A stretch of DNA of 64,000 bases from Arcanobacterium_A hippocoleae_A (GCA_040360365.1 CP136412.1); one strand, 5' to 3'. Counted from the first letter of the stretch, positions 46,798 to 56,125 are shown. A program made the numbers and translations. The notes: generated by a model from the letters alone, not told the origin.

Positions 46798-47112
46798 ATG
46801 CGGGACATCGCCTATTCGGCTGAGGCGCAGGCGGACTTGGCCGACATTTACGTCTACCTTGCTTGGGATTTGGGTGCTCCGCAGGTGGCGAATCATATTG
46901 AAGAGGCAATCAGATTGAGGATTCGTAGCCTCGCTGAGTATCCTTTGCGTCACAGAGTGCTAGACGATCTAGCGATGGGTGCTGTGCAAGTGCGAGTGAC
47001 TAAGGCCGGCAATTGTGAAATCTTTTATCATGCGGATGAGCTGAGTAATTCAGTAGTAGTCGTGCGGATTCTGTATGCTGGCCGCGACATAGCTGAACAG
47101 TTAAGAGGATGA
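46798..47112 (+). CDS. RelE/ParE-family toxin
   Basis: 104 residues with IAYSAEAQADLADIYVYLAW at the start, AIRLRIRSLAEYPLRHRVLDDLA and a C-terminal VRVTKAGNCEIFYHADELSNSVVVVRILYAGRD, the ParE/RelE superfamily fold. The IFYH and VVRILYAGRD elements are typical. Whether it cleaves mRNA (RelE) or targets gyrase (ParE) cannot be read from sequence; the ParE-like LYAGRD fits the latter somewhat better. Coupled to its antitoxin by two-base spacing. Confidence 0.9.
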   Translation: MRDIAYSAEAQADLADIYVYLAWDLGAPQVANHIEEAIRLRIRSLAEYPLRHRVLDDLAMGAVQVRVTKAGNCEIFYHADELSNSVVVVRILYAGRDIAEQLRG

Positions 47113-47157
47113 ATTAGTTAATCACGAAGACTACTACCATCACTATTACTACCGTGT

Positions 47158-47212
47158 CAAAGAATATCGAGATTGAAGTGTGTACTGGGCGGAGTTTAGG
47201 TTTAATGTGTAA
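47158..47212 (+). repeat. Second, diverged copy of the ychF 3' end
   Basis: Same length (55 bases) as 45473-45527. Both begin CAAAGAATA, both end in GGAGTTT, a single difference, then GGTTTAATGTGTAA, and the middle is diverged. Translated in the ychF frame it gives KEY ... EFRFNV-stop with an internal stop, matching the real C-terminus. It lies just after the toxin gene, so the accessory segment 45528-47157 is flanked by two ychF ends. Confidence 0.75.
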
Positions 47213-47250
47213 AACCTGCTGCGGTGAGTATCGGCTGATAAATAGGTTCT

Positions 47251-47289
47251 GAAAGCGCACAATCGTAGAATTGTGTGCTTTCGGTTTAT
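47251..47289 (+). terminator. Terminator downstream of the toxin module
   Basis: GAAAGCGCACAAT pairs with ATTGTGTGCTTTC (13 bp, one G-U), then GGTTTATTT. It lies at the place where the terminator of the second ychF copy would be. Confidence 0.75.
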
Positions 47290-47795
47290 TTAACAATCCA
47301 ATCTGCATCAACGCAGGAATAATCTCAATGCAGAGATACCTTGAGTAATCTGATGAATGGCTGCTGAAGACGGTACACAGCAGGGTATAAGTTATCGGAT
47401 GTTGCTAGTTTTGTGCTGCTAGTCGTGAAATCTGGGCTTTGGCAGGAGCAGCATTAATGACGGGCAATAAAAGAAAACATTGTTTGTTGCCCTTGCCGTT
47501 TAGATTCCAGTGCCTTGCCGAGTTTCCCAAATGAGTGAATCTGTTTTTGCGGCGTTCCGTGGGGAAAGTTGGTTCTTGCCGTTACTTACGTAGCTTGAAT
47601 AGAGTTTCCATTAATTGTGCAGCGAAAATATTTCCTCATTCCCGCAGCAATAAAACTCAAGTAAAAGTAACCTGATATATCTGCTCTGAAAACTTAGTGC
47701 AGGTGCTTGTGTGCAGTTGTGGCAATAAAACATGTGCTGAATCTATTTACAGCAAAGTACATCAAAATTCTAAAAATAGTGAATATCATTCATTG
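47290..47795. other. 506-base leader region ahead of the iron box
   Basis: No gene seen. It contains a hairpin at about 47464-47494 (GGGCAA/TTGCCC). At 47572-47593 there is a 22-base stretch (GTTCTTGCCGTTACTTACGT onward) close to the inner right part of the palindromic repeats, possibly a decayed third copy. Confidence 0.45.
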
Positions 47796-47814
47796 TTAGG
47801 GTATGCTAACCTAA
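47796..47814 (+). promoter_or_regulatory. IdeR/DtxR-type iron box
   Basis: TTAGGGTATGCTAACCTAA matches the 19-base DtxR/IdeR consensus TTAGGTTAGGCTAACCTAA at 17 positions. It lies 34 bases before the start of the ECF S-component gene, where bound repressor would block transcription when iron is plentiful. Confidence 0.85.
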
Positions 47815-47848
47815 TAATGAATAGTGTTCGCTATAGGAAGGTGTACAA

Positions 47849-48483
47849 ATGCCAGCTAATGAAAATGAAAAACTGGAAATGCCGGAATTAACTGCGCGCT
47901 CAGAATCGGGAGTTGCAGCTCATAAAATTGTATATACCGGAGTATTTACCGCAATATACTTCGTAGTACTTTTCGCAATTGGGATGCTTGGTTTCTTTGG
48001 TCCGCAGTTTATGCTGATTAGTTTCCCCTTAGTGTGGCTTATCAACGGAACCGTCATTATCTTAATGCTAAATAAGATTCGTTCTTTTGGCGCGCTTACA
48101 TTTTTAGGCATTATTATCGGGAGTTTGATGGTGCTCACCGGGCACGCATGGACCACGCTCGCTTCCACTATTTTAACTTCACTAATCGCTGACTTGCTGT
48201 CGCGATCTGGAAACTATACGAATTCGGTGAAAAATATTTTTTCGTACGGGATTCTTCAGCTGTGGTATATCGGCCCGTTGCTCCCGATTTTTATGCTGCA
48301 GATTCCTACTACGCTGATATCGCCCGGCAAATGGGGCAAGCATATGCTGATCAGATGCGCGCATTTTACACGCCGGAAATTCTTGGCATATTCGCAATTG
48401 CAGCTTTTATTATCTCTTTACTGGGCGGATGGGTTGGAGTAAAAGTTTTGCACAAGCATTTTAATAAAGCGGGTATTGCCTGA
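47849..48483 (+). CDS. ECF transporter S component, Trep_Strep family (frame broken once)
   Basis: Substrate-binding membrane subunit of an energy-coupling-factor importer. Six or so helices with IVYTGVFTAIYFVVLFAIGML, GHAWTTLASTILTSLIADLLSRSGNYTNS and a C-terminal VKVLHKHFNKAGIA, typical of the Trep_Strep group. The break is at the T5 run 48288-48292. One added T gives PIFYAADSYYADIARQMGQAYADQMRAFYTPE. AGGAAGG before the ATG. The vitamin-type substrate is unknown for this family; the iron box upstream points to an iron-linked compound such as a siderophore or heme. Confidence 0.88.
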
Positions 48484-48496
48484 TTGGAAGTAACCG

Positions 48497-49295
48497 ATGG
48501 TCACGCAATCATCTGGCGGATGTGAAGCAGAGATTCCCGATAACGTTCAAATGTCATGGAAAAGAGTGCGCTTTCTGCGTAATGATCCGCGGACAACGTT
48601 ACTTATCGCTGCAATTATTAATATTACTGTGATGGGCAGTGCAAGCAATCTGGTGCTGATAACTGCTGCTATGCTGGTAGGTGCGCTATTTGCATCAGTC
48701 TCAACCCTGCGGGGAGTGTTTACCTTTTACGCAATTGCGGGATTTTTCATCTTTTTACAGAATACGGCGCGTTGCTTGGAACAAGTTGGATTTCAGCATT
48801 CCTGATTAGCATTAGCTTTTGGGCATCACGCTTCACGTTAACATTTACAATCGGAATTTACGTGTTGTATTCAATGAATCCTTCAGAATTGCGTGCAGCA
48901 ATGTATTCGCTCCGTCTCCCTGCGGCCTTCATTTCGGCAGTTTTAGTGATGCTGCGTTTTATCCCAACAATTTTTGCGGAAATTCGCGCAATCCAGGAAG
49001 CGATGAAGCTCCGGGAATACGTCTTGCGGGTCGGGACGCGCTAATTCACCCATTACAAACTGTGCAGTACTTAGTTGTGCCATTGCTTGCCGGAGTGGTG
49101 CGGATTGCTGATGACCTTACTGCAGCAGCGGTGATTCGAGGGCTCGGGAGTACAGAACGGCCGTTCGCATTGTATCCGCTGAAGATACGTTCAGCAGATA
49201 TTATGCTCCTCGGGATTGCTTTCAGCTACCTGGTATTGCGGATTTTTAATCCGGATATCGCGACAATCACCTCTTTCATTACGGAGGTAATCTGA
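48497..49295 (+). CDS. ECF transporter T component (frame broken twice)
   Basis: Membrane coupling protein of the ECF importer, about 265 residues with five or six helices and the coupling-helix region MKLRGIRLAGRDAL. Breaks are at the T5 run 48752-48756 (one added T joins FIFF-TEYGALLGTSWISAF) and at GGG 49013-49015 (one added G joins KLRGIRLAGRD). Its stop overlaps the ATG of the ATPase gene (TGATG), and GGAGG lies before that ATG. Confidence 0.82.
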
Positions 49296-50161
49296 TGCAA
49301 ATTTTGAATCGCGAAATTTCTGACCAGGGAAGAGTCAGATTCGACGACGTGTCATTTGCGTATCCGGCTCAGCGTGATACGAATCCAAAATTTGTTTTTA
49401 CACATTTCAATTTGGACATTCCTGCAGGCAGCTGCGTGTTGTTCTGCGGACCGTCAGGCAGCGGAAAGTCTACCGCGTTAAAAATGTTTAACGGATTAAT
49501 TCCGCAGCTGCAGCCGGGGCATATTGCAGGAAAAATCATGGTGAGCGGAGTAAATCTAAATACCGTAAAACTTGTGGATATGGGGCGCCTGAGCGCAACA
49601 GTTTTCCAAAATCCGCGGACCCAGTTTTTTACCGGCAATGTGCTTGCGGAATTAGCGTATGCGGGAGAAAACTACCAGGTGCCGGTATCCGAGCTGAAGC
49701 AGCGCTGCATGAAAGCAGCAAAAGATATCGGCATTGCACATCTGCTGGAACGGAACCTTTGCACGTTATCAGGAGGGCAGCTGCAAGCTGTGGCGCAAGC
49801 AAGTGCTTTAGCAGCGCATGTTCCAGTTTTGTTATTTGATGAGCCGACATCGAATTTAAGCCCGTCGGCAATCGTGAACTTTACCCGGCATCTGCAAGAA
49901 CAAAAAGAACGCGGAAAAACGATTGTTATCGCAGAGCATCGGCTCTACTTCCTGCGGAATCTGGTTGACCAGGTTGTTTACTTCCATTCAGGTGAAACTC
50001 CGGAAATTATCGACGGGAAAAAGTTTTTCCAACTTGACGATTCTGCCCGGCGTAATATCGGTATTCGGACACTTCATGAACCGGAGTGCAGTGAAGTCCC
50101 TGTGATGACTATTAATCAAGACCCGCGCAGGTCCGGTACTTCTGCAGCAAGCAGGAAATGA
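49295..50161 (+). CDS. ECF transporter ATPase, first
   Basis: ABC domain with Walker A GPSGSGKSTAL, Q-loop TVFQNPRTQFFT (the NP.TQ form typical of ECF ATPases), signature LSGGQLQAVAQASAL (the usual RV replaced by AV), Walker B VLLFDEPTSNLS and EHR as the switch-His region. It pairs with the second ATPase; the two genes overlap by four bases. Confidence 0.93.
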   Translation: MQILNREISDQGRVRFDDVSFAYPAQRDTNPKFVFTHFNLDIPAGSCVLFCGPSGSGKSTALKMFNGLIPQLQPGHIAGKIMVSGVNLNTVKLVDMGRLSATVFQNPRTQFFTGNVLAELAYAGENYQVPVSELKQRCMKAAKDIGIAHLLERNLCTLSGGQLQAVAQASALAAHVPVLLFDEPTSNLSPSAIVNFTRHLQEQKERGKTIVIAEHRLYFLRNLVDQVVYFHSGETPEIIDGKKFFQLDDSARRNIGIRTLHEPECSEVPVMTINQDPRRSGTSAASRK

Positions 50162-50829
50162 ATCTTCCTCCGTTAGCTGAAGGGATATCGCTGCGTAATC
50201 TTTCTTTCTCTTACGGGTATACGCGTGTGCTGGAATGTATTACAGCTGATTTTATGGCAGGAGAAATCACGGCAATAACCGGACCGAATGGTGCAGGAAA
50301 AAGCACTCTGGCCCGTTTGCTCTGCGGCCTGTTGAGTCCTGATAGCGGGAAAATATTCATCGACGGAAAAACGCGCTCTTCGCGGTATCTAACTGCCAAT
50401 GCGGCAATTGTAATGCAGGATGTCCATCGGCAGCTTTTCTCAGACAGTTTAATTAACGAGGTGATGTTAGGTGCCGATAGCGAAGCGGATGCGCGGGAAT
50501 TGCTGCGTAATCTAGATTTAGCTGCAGAATGTGACCGGCATCCGTTGGCGCTATCGGGAGGGCAAAAGCAGCGTGTAGTAATTGCCGCAGCTCTTGCAGC
50601 TCGCCGTCGGCTTATTATTTTTGACGAACCAACATCTGGGGTTGATTATCGCCAGCTGGAATCAATTAGCGCGCTGTTTCGTGAGCTGGCTGCCAGCGGT
50701 CATATTGTCATAGTTATTACGCACGATTATGAATTACTAGCGAGCTGTGCGAATCGAGTCATCAAATTAGAACCGTACTGTATTTCAGATGATTTTTGCG
50801 TCGACTCAGAAAGGGAAAAATATGAATGA
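50158..50829 (+). CDS. ECF transporter ATPase, second
   Basis: ABC domain with Walker A GPNGAGKSTLA, Q-loop IVMQDVHRQLFSDSL, signature LSGGQKQRVVIAAAL, Walker B LIIFDEPTSGVD and switch His in ITHDYELL. At 223 residues it is a compact ECF ATPase. Its last codons overlap the start of the next exporter gene, which continues the same operon. Confidence 0.93.
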   Translation: MNLPPLAEGISLRNLSFSYGYTRVLECITADFMAGEITAITGPNGAGKSTLARLLCGLLSPDSGKIFIDGKTRSSRYLTANAAIVMQDVHRQLFSDSLINEVMLGADSEADARELLRNLDLAAECDRHPLALSGGQKQRVVIAAALAARRRLIIFDEPTSGVDYRQLESISALFRELAASGHIVIVITHDYELLASCANRVIKLEPYCISDDFCVDSEREKYE

Positions 50830-52612
50830 GTCAGAATATGCGACAAATAAGGAAAAGGATAAAGCGGGAAGGGTTGCTTTCTCTCAGCTCGTGAGACCCA
50901 TCGCGGGACGTCTGTGGATTGCGCGGATTTTTGCTGTGGCTTCTGCGTTTCTTGCCGTCGGCCCGTATATTGCCTTGGTTTGGCTGGCGCAAATTTTGCT
51001 GGATGCGTGGCAAAACGATGCGGCACCGGATATGAATCTGGTAAATCGGGCGCTGCTGCTGCTTATTAACCTGTTTTTGGCGCGCTTAATGCTGTATATC
51101 ACGGCATTAACGATTACACATTTTGCAGATATACATCTGCGGCGGAACCTGCAGGACCAGATTGCTGCACGGATTTCTCGTGCTCCGCTGGCGTGGTTTT
51201 CGCAAACAAACTCAGGTCTGGTGCGCAAAGCAGTACAGGACGATACTGCTGATATTCATGCGGTGATTGCACATGCTCCGGTGGATAATATCGTCGCAAT
51301 TGTAAGTCCGATTGTGCTGCTCGGATACGTTTTCTATCTCAACTGGCTTCTCGGTTTAATTGCAATTGCGACAATCCCAATATATTTGGGTGCCATGGCA
51401 TACATGATGCGGGATATGGGCGAAAAGACTGCCGAAATGGATACTAAACTCGGCTATGTCTCGGCAACAATGGTGGAATTCGTAACAGGTATTTCCGTGG
51501 TGAAAGCATTCGGGCAAACTGGTCAGGCGCATGAGCGCTACCGTTGTGCAGCCGAAGAATTTCATCGATTCTATTTGGCTTGGTGCGGTCCGATGCTGCG
51601 AATGAGTGCGTTAGCATATTCTTCCATCTCAACATCAATAATTTTGCTTGTAAATCTCGGTTTAGGCACACTGGCTGTGCAAAACGGATTCGCGCAAGCA
51701 ACTGATTTAATCCCTGCGGCAATTATCGCGCTAACGATTCCGCAGTCTATTGAAGTTTTGGGCAATATGACCTGGTCATTGCAATTAGCCGGTGCAGCTG
51801 CTCTGCGGATTCGTTCTGTACTTACGATTCCGCAGATTGAGCGGGTTGATTTTACCAATCCGAAAGCATTTGAAGTTTCTGGAGTGCCGGAGGTGGTGTT
51901 TGAAGATATTTCGTTTAGTTATGGGAAAACTAAAGCAGTAGATAAAGTTTCTCTGACTCTGGCTCCGGGAAGTGTGACGGCGTTGATTGGTCCTTCTGGA
52001 AGCGGAAAATCTACGCTGGCTACTTTGCTGGCGAGATTCTCTGATCCGGATCAGGGGAGAATCACAATCGGAGGAGTTGATTTACGGCAGTGGGCTGACC
52101 GTGATTTATATCGGGCTGTGGGTTTTGTGCTGCAAGAGCCGCATATGCTGCGATTGTCGATTCGCGACAATGTTCGGCTGGGACGGCCAGAAGCGAGTGA
52201 TGATCAGGTGTGGGCTGTATTGCGCGATGCTCATGTTGCTGAGGATATTGCGGCGCTTCCCGACGGTTTAGACACTATTTACGGGGTGGATGCGCACCTA
52301 TCCGGAGGGCAGTGCCAGCGGATTTCAATTGCACGTGCGCTGCTAATCGATCCGCCGATTTTGATTTTAGATGAGGCGACGGCTTTTGCTGATCCGGAAT
52401 CAGAATCGCTGATTCAGCAAGCATTAACTAGGTTAATTCATGCGCGTGATGGAGGGCGTACGGTATTGGCAATCGCGCACCGCCCAGCTTCGGTGCAAGG
52501 GGTGGACCAGGTTGCGATTTTAGAAAGCGGACGTCTAAGTGCGGTTGGTTCTCCGGCTGATCTTGCGGAGCATCCGTTATTTGCCGCTTTATGGAAAGGA
52601 ATAAACGCATGA
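50822..52612 (+). CDS. ABC half-transporter, IrtA/YbtP-like (iron-siderophore type)
   Basis: Membrane domain (six helices, residues about 20-310) fused to an ABC domain: Walker A GPSGSGKSTLA, signature LSGGQCQRISIARAL, Walker B LILDEATAFADPESE. The DEATAFADPE variant is characteristic of siderophore-import half-transporters such as YbtP and IrtA, which keep an exporter fold but import ferric chelates. No siderophore-reductase domain is present. The start at 50822 follows AAAGGGAAA. Its end overlaps the next gene by four bases. Iron function is inferred from type plus the operon's iron box. Confidence 0.87.
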   Translation: MNESEYATNKEKDKAGRVAFSQLVRPIAGRLWIARIFAVASAFLAVGPYIALVWLAQILLDAWQNDAAPDMNLVNRALLLLINLFLARLMLYITALTITHFADIHLRRNLQDQIAARISRAPLAWFSQTNSGLVRKAVQDDTADIHAVIAHAPVDNIVAIVSPIVLLGYVFYLNWLLGLIAIATIPIYLGAMAYMMRDMGEKTAEMDTKLGYVSATMVEFVTGISVVKAFGQTGQAHERYRCAAEEFHRFYLAWCGPMLRMSALAYSSISTSIILLVNLGLGTLAVQNGFAQATDLIPAAIIALTIPQSIEVLGNMTWSLQLAGAAALRIRSVLTIPQIERVDFTNPKAFEVSGVPEVVFEDISFSYGKTKAVDKVSLTLAPGSVTALIGPSGSGKSTLATLLARFSDPDQGRITIGGVDLRQWADRDLYRAVGFVLQEPHMLRLSIRDNVRLGRPEASDDQVWAVLRDAHVAEDIAALPDGLDTIYGVDAHLSGGQCQRISIARALLIDPPILILDEATAFADPESESLIQQALTRLIHARDGGRTVLAIAHRPASVQGVDQVAILESGRLSAVGSPADLAEHPLFAALWKGINA

Positions 52613-54363
52613 AAGCAAATACTGGCGGAGTGATGCCGCAAATTTTCCGGATGGTCAGTGTACAAGGAAAAGAAAAACTTCGTTTGGCAATAGTTCTCGC
52701 AGTAATTGCCGGAGTGGTGCGCGGAGCGGCGCTTGTGGTCTTTTTGCCTGCAGCAGCGAGCCTGGTGAAAAATAATTCGGTGTGGGGGCTGAAAATTGGC
52801 GGATGGCTGGTTGTGCTGGCAGTGCTCGGACTGCTGTCCTTGATTCTCGAATATCGGCTTGCGATGGCAAATTATGATGCTGCTTTGGATGTAATGAAAA
52901 CGATGCATCGCAAAATTGGAAATAAAGTTGCATCGTTACCTTTAGGGTATTTTACGGCGGGAACAGCCGGAGAATTTTCGCGTCTGGTTACGAAGAAAAT
53001 GCTCACTTTAGGTGAATCTTTCGCGCATATGCTTGCACCGATTATTATGAATTCGATGACGTTGCTGGTGCTGCTGCTGGGATGCTGGGTGTGGTCGCCG
53101 GCAATGGGAGCTTTGCTCACTTTGACGATACCGATAATAATTTTGGCCGCGTTGATTTCTCGTCGATGCAAGCATCGCGATAATCTGTTAATCGGACCGC
53201 CGGCAAATGAGCTGTCTGCACGGTTAGTGGAGTTTACCCAACATCAGCCAATTTTGCGTGCTTGCGGCAAAGCTGCAGCGTTTAAGCCATTAGATTCTGC
53301 CATCGTGAAGATGGAAAAAGCAGGAGTTCGCGGAATGTGGTGGGGCGTATTGGGTAATGTGGCTGTCGGTATTTCTGCGCAGCTGGTTGCAATATTGGCG
53401 ATGATTCTCGCAGTCAGTACTGTGTTTGGTCTGCGGGATCCGATTGCAGCGATTGTATTTATCGGTGTTATTCTGCGCTTTACGACGCTTCTTTCTGATA
53501 TTGGCACATTGGGGATGGGGCTTGAAGTATCGCGGCCGCTGCTGGCAAAGGTTAATGCTTTGCTTGATGAGCCGGTAATTGCAGACCCTCCTGAGCCGAG
53601 TTTAATTACCGCGCCGGGGACCGTCGAACTTCGCGATGTACACTTCGGATATAGTTCCCAACGGTCGGTACTAAACGGCGTAAGCCATATTTTTCCGCCG
53701 TGTTCGTTTACTGCGGTAGTTGGGCCTTCGGGATGCGGAAAGACGACATTGGCTCGGCTAGTGGCGCGGTTCTATGATGCGGAAAGCGGGGATGTGCTTG
53801 TTGGCGGTGTGTCGGTAAAAGACCAGCGGATTGAAGATTTGATGAAGCAAATCTCGTGGGTATTCCAAGATGTTTACTTGTACGACGATACCCTGGAAGC
53901 GAATATTCGTGTTGGTAATCCGCAGGCTAGTGATGCCGCAGTACAGAATGCGGCAGATCTTGCCGGGGTAACGGAAATAGTAGAGCGGCTTCCTGAGGGG
54001 TGGAATACGAAAGTTGGTGAGGGCGGGCGCGCCCTTTCCGGAGGTGAACGTCAGCGAGTTTCAATCGCGCGCGCGTTGTTGAAAGATGCGCCGATTGTGT
54101 TGTTTGATGAAGCGACAAGCGCGTTAGATCCTGCGAACGAGAGCCATGTGGTGCAATCCCTGAATTACTTGCGCAAACGGGCTACACTAATTGTGATTGC
54201 ACATAAGCTTTCGACAATTAGTGCTGCTGATGAAATTATGGTGCTTAATTCGCAAGGAAAAATAGTGCAAACTGGTACACATGAGGAATTATTAGCACAA
54301 GGCGGTACTTATCAGGAGTTCTGGGAGCTTCGAAACGCAGCTAAAGGATGGTCTCTGACATGA
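52609..54363 (+). CDS. ABC half-transporter, IrtB/YbtQ-like
   Basis: Partner of the preceding gene: six-helix membrane domain and ABC domain with GPSGCGKTTLA, Q-loop WVFQDVYLYDDTL, signature LSGGERQRVSIARAL and LFDEATSALDPANE. The ATG at 52609 overlaps the stop of the upstream gene and has AAAGGAATAAACGC before it. The last codons overlap the TetR start (ACATGA). The heterodimer would form with the previous protein. Confidence 0.9.
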   Translation: MKANTGGVMPQIFRMVSVQGKEKLRLAIVLAVIAGVVRGAALVVFLPAAASLVKNNSVWGLKIGGWLVVLAVLGLLSLILEYRLAMANYDAALDVMKTMHRKIGNKVASLPLGYFTAGTAGEFSRLVTKKMLTLGESFAHMLAPIIMNSMTLLVLLLGCWVWSPAMGALLTLTIPIIILAALISRRCKHRDNLLIGPPANELSARLVEFTQHQPILRACGKAAAFKPLDSAIVKMEKAGVRGMWWGVLGNVAVGISAQLVAILAMILAVSTVFGLRDPIAAIVFIGVILRFTTLLSDIGTLGMGLEVSRPLLAKVNALLDEPVIADPPEPSLITAPGTVELRDVHFGYSSQRSVLNGVSHIFPPCSFTAVVGPSGCGKTTLARLVARFYDAESGDVLVGGVSVKDQRIEDLMKQISWVFQDVYLYDDTLEANIRVGNPQASDAAVQNAADLAGVTEIVERLPEGWNTKVGEGGRALSGGERQRVSIARALLKDAPIVLFDEATSALDPANESHVVQSLNYLRKRATLIVIAHKLSTISAADEIMVLNSQGKIVQTGTHEELLAQGGTYQEFWELRNAAKGWSLT

Positions 54364-55022
54364 TTTATATGCCGCTTGGGCGAAAAACTGGTCCAAAACC
54401 TAAATTCTCCGCTGAACAGGTGATATCGGCAGCGCTGGAGATTGGATTGGATCGGTTTACTATGGCGCAAGTGGCAAAAGCTGTAGGTGTTGGTGCTCCG
54501 AGTTTATATCGGATTTATGAATCTCGTGAGGATTTAGTTGGAGCCTGCCTTGGGGAGATTGCACGGCGTGAGCCGTGGGTTTCCCTGCAGCAGGCATGGC
54601 CGGATATGCTGCGTGAGTGGGCGCATTACTGCTGGCATCTGTGTGAAACTTATTCGGGTTTTGCTTTAACTTTGTATACATACCCGTTTCCGCAAGTTAG
54701 GTTCATGGAGGCTGCGCCGGGAATTATTGATGAATTTATTTCCGCTGGATTAGACAAAAGTACGGTGTTGTTCGCCTTAGATTTTGTTGGTGATACTGTA
54801 ATTACAATTCATCTTGGTTTGGCCTGCTATCGGGTTGACCGGAATCACCCGCAGCAGCGCATGCTGCTGGCGCGCAATATCGAGATTACAAACAGGCAAT
54901 TAGGAGTTGACGTTAGTCCGTTAGTAAATAGCACTAATGTATATTCTGATTTTGTTTCTCCGAAAGTTGATTTTATTATTGCGGCGTTAGAGCGGGGATT
55001 CGGCCGAAATATTCAAGTCTGA
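54360..55022 (+). CDS. TetR-family regulator
   Basis: HTH of TetR type at residues about 15-60 (GLDRFTMAQVAKAVGVGAPSLYRIYESREDLVGACLG) and a helical ligand-binding C-terminus. Encoded last in the iron-box operon with its ATG overlapping the preceding stop, so it is made together with the transporters and may sense the transported compound. Its operator was not identified. Confidence 0.88.
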   Translation: MIYMPLGRKTGPKPKFSAEQVISAALEIGLDRFTMAQVAKAVGVGAPSLYRIYESREDLVGACLGEIARREPWVSLQQAWPDMLREWAHYCWHLCETYSGFALTLYTYPFPQVRFMEAAPGIIDEFISAGLDKSTVLFALDFVGDTVITIHLGLACYRVDRNHPQQRMLLARNIEITNRQLGVDVSPLVNSTNVYSDFVSPKVDFIIAALERGFGRNIQV

Positions 55023-55104
55023 TGTCGGATACTTTTTCTTCTGCTGACTAAGAAGTGCCGATTTTCATTAAGAAGCAGAAAGTTTTTTGTTGGAATAAAA
55101 GTGT

Positions 55105-55150
55105 CTGGCTGGAAGTTTCAGTTTACTGATTCTTGAACTTCCTGCGCCAG
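55105..55150 (+). terminator. Hairpin after the iron operon
   Basis: CTGGC-TGGAAGTT pairs with AACTTCC-TGCGCCAG (bulged), 83 bases after the tetR stop. The downstream sequence TCTGCAAAAT lacks a T-run, so the terminator call is moderate. Confidence 0.5.
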
Positions 55151-55398
55151 TCTGCAAAATATGCGGGATACGTATAAAGCGCACGGAGTGGTTTCTGTTT
55201 TCCTTTTTGCTGTGTTCACGATTCCTTTGTAAATGAAATATCCCTGGAGTTTATGTGTGCTGCAGCTAATTGCAGAAATTTAGGACTTTGCGATTTGATG
55301 TGCATAAATCTGAAAATATAGTATTATGAAACAAGGAATGCGGGTCTCCGCTGAAATAAACTTTTCATTCAATTAACTACCTGTTTAGGATGCTTCGG

Positions 55399-55614
55399 AT
55401 GGCTCAGAATTCACCATCAGCACCGCAGTTCTTGACCGTTGCGGAAGTTGCTGAAATCACTCGTGTATCCCGAATGACGGTGTATCGCATGGTGCATTCG
55501 GGTGAGCTTCCTGCAGTGCGTTTTGGCAGCTCATACCGTGTACCGCGCTCTGCGCTTGAACAGCTTCTTGGGGCTAGTGCAGATTCTGATTATCAGGAAG
55601 CTGTTGGGAATTGA
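55399..55614 (+). CDS. Small excisionase/MerR-like HTH protein
   Basis: 71 residues. LTVAEVAEITRVSRMTVYRMVHSGELPAVRFGSSYRVPRSALEQLL is the winged-HTH of the excisionase/BldC type. The second ATG (55399) is preferred, with AGGA eight bases upstream. In many actinobacteria a gene like this precedes the small ribosomal protein bS22; I looked for that Lys/Arg-rich frame in the next 300 bases and did not see it. The role is probably DNA binding; targets unknown. Confidence 0.85.
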   Translation: MAQNSPSAPQFLTVAEVAEITRVSRMTVYRMVHSGELPAVRFGSSYRVPRSALEQLLGASADSDYQEAVGN

Positions 55615-55696
55615 AGCTGATTTGAGTATTTATTGATTGCTGCTGCGGGATATTTTCTAATTTCATTTTGATTTTTCTAACATGAGTTTTTATTTC

Positions 55697-55730
55697 AGTG
55701 CCGACGGTTTTTGTCCGTTGGCACTTTGAT
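55697..55730 (+). terminator. Terminator of the HTH gene
   Basis: AGTGCCGACGG / CCGTTGGCACT (11 bp, one G-U) with a T-rich loop, followed by TTGATTT. Confidence 0.75.
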
Positions 55731-55847
55731 TTAAATCAAACTGGAATTTTGTCCCTCAGCTGAGCCGATTTATCTGGCTGGGGGGGTAAGCGGCAGGTTT
55801 GGTGTTTTTGTTTGGGCTGATTAGCAGAGCGCGGACCTGATTATGAT

Positions 55848-55883
55848 TAGTGCAGTTAGTACAGTTAGTACAGTTAGTACAGA
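55848..55883. repeat. Tandem repeat, period 9
   Basis: TTAGTACAG repeated four times, the first with one change (TTAGTGCAG). A likely slippage site in a non-coding region. Confidence 0.85.
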
Positions 55884-56125
55884 TATTTTTCGGCCTTTAT
55901 GTGTAAGCTTGTTTTTATCGTGTTTTGCGGTTGATGCTGTTCTCGATTTTCGCCGCACATATTGATTTTTTATGATTTCACCCGTTGCCGGCAGCTTTCA
56001 TTGCTTGTTTTTTGGTTGGCAGGGTGCTCTTCTTTGGGGTTTAGCTTCGGTTTTTAGCTGAATAAATATGCAAACTGGTGATATCCTAAGGGGATTAAAT
56101 AACTGAAGGCGTAATGCCTGCGGTG

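Noticed and set aside
47290..47848. Riboswitch ahead of the ECF operon
   Set aside because: I looked for conserved cores of cobalamin, TPP, FMN and similar leaders and saw none; the iron box is a sufficient control signal.
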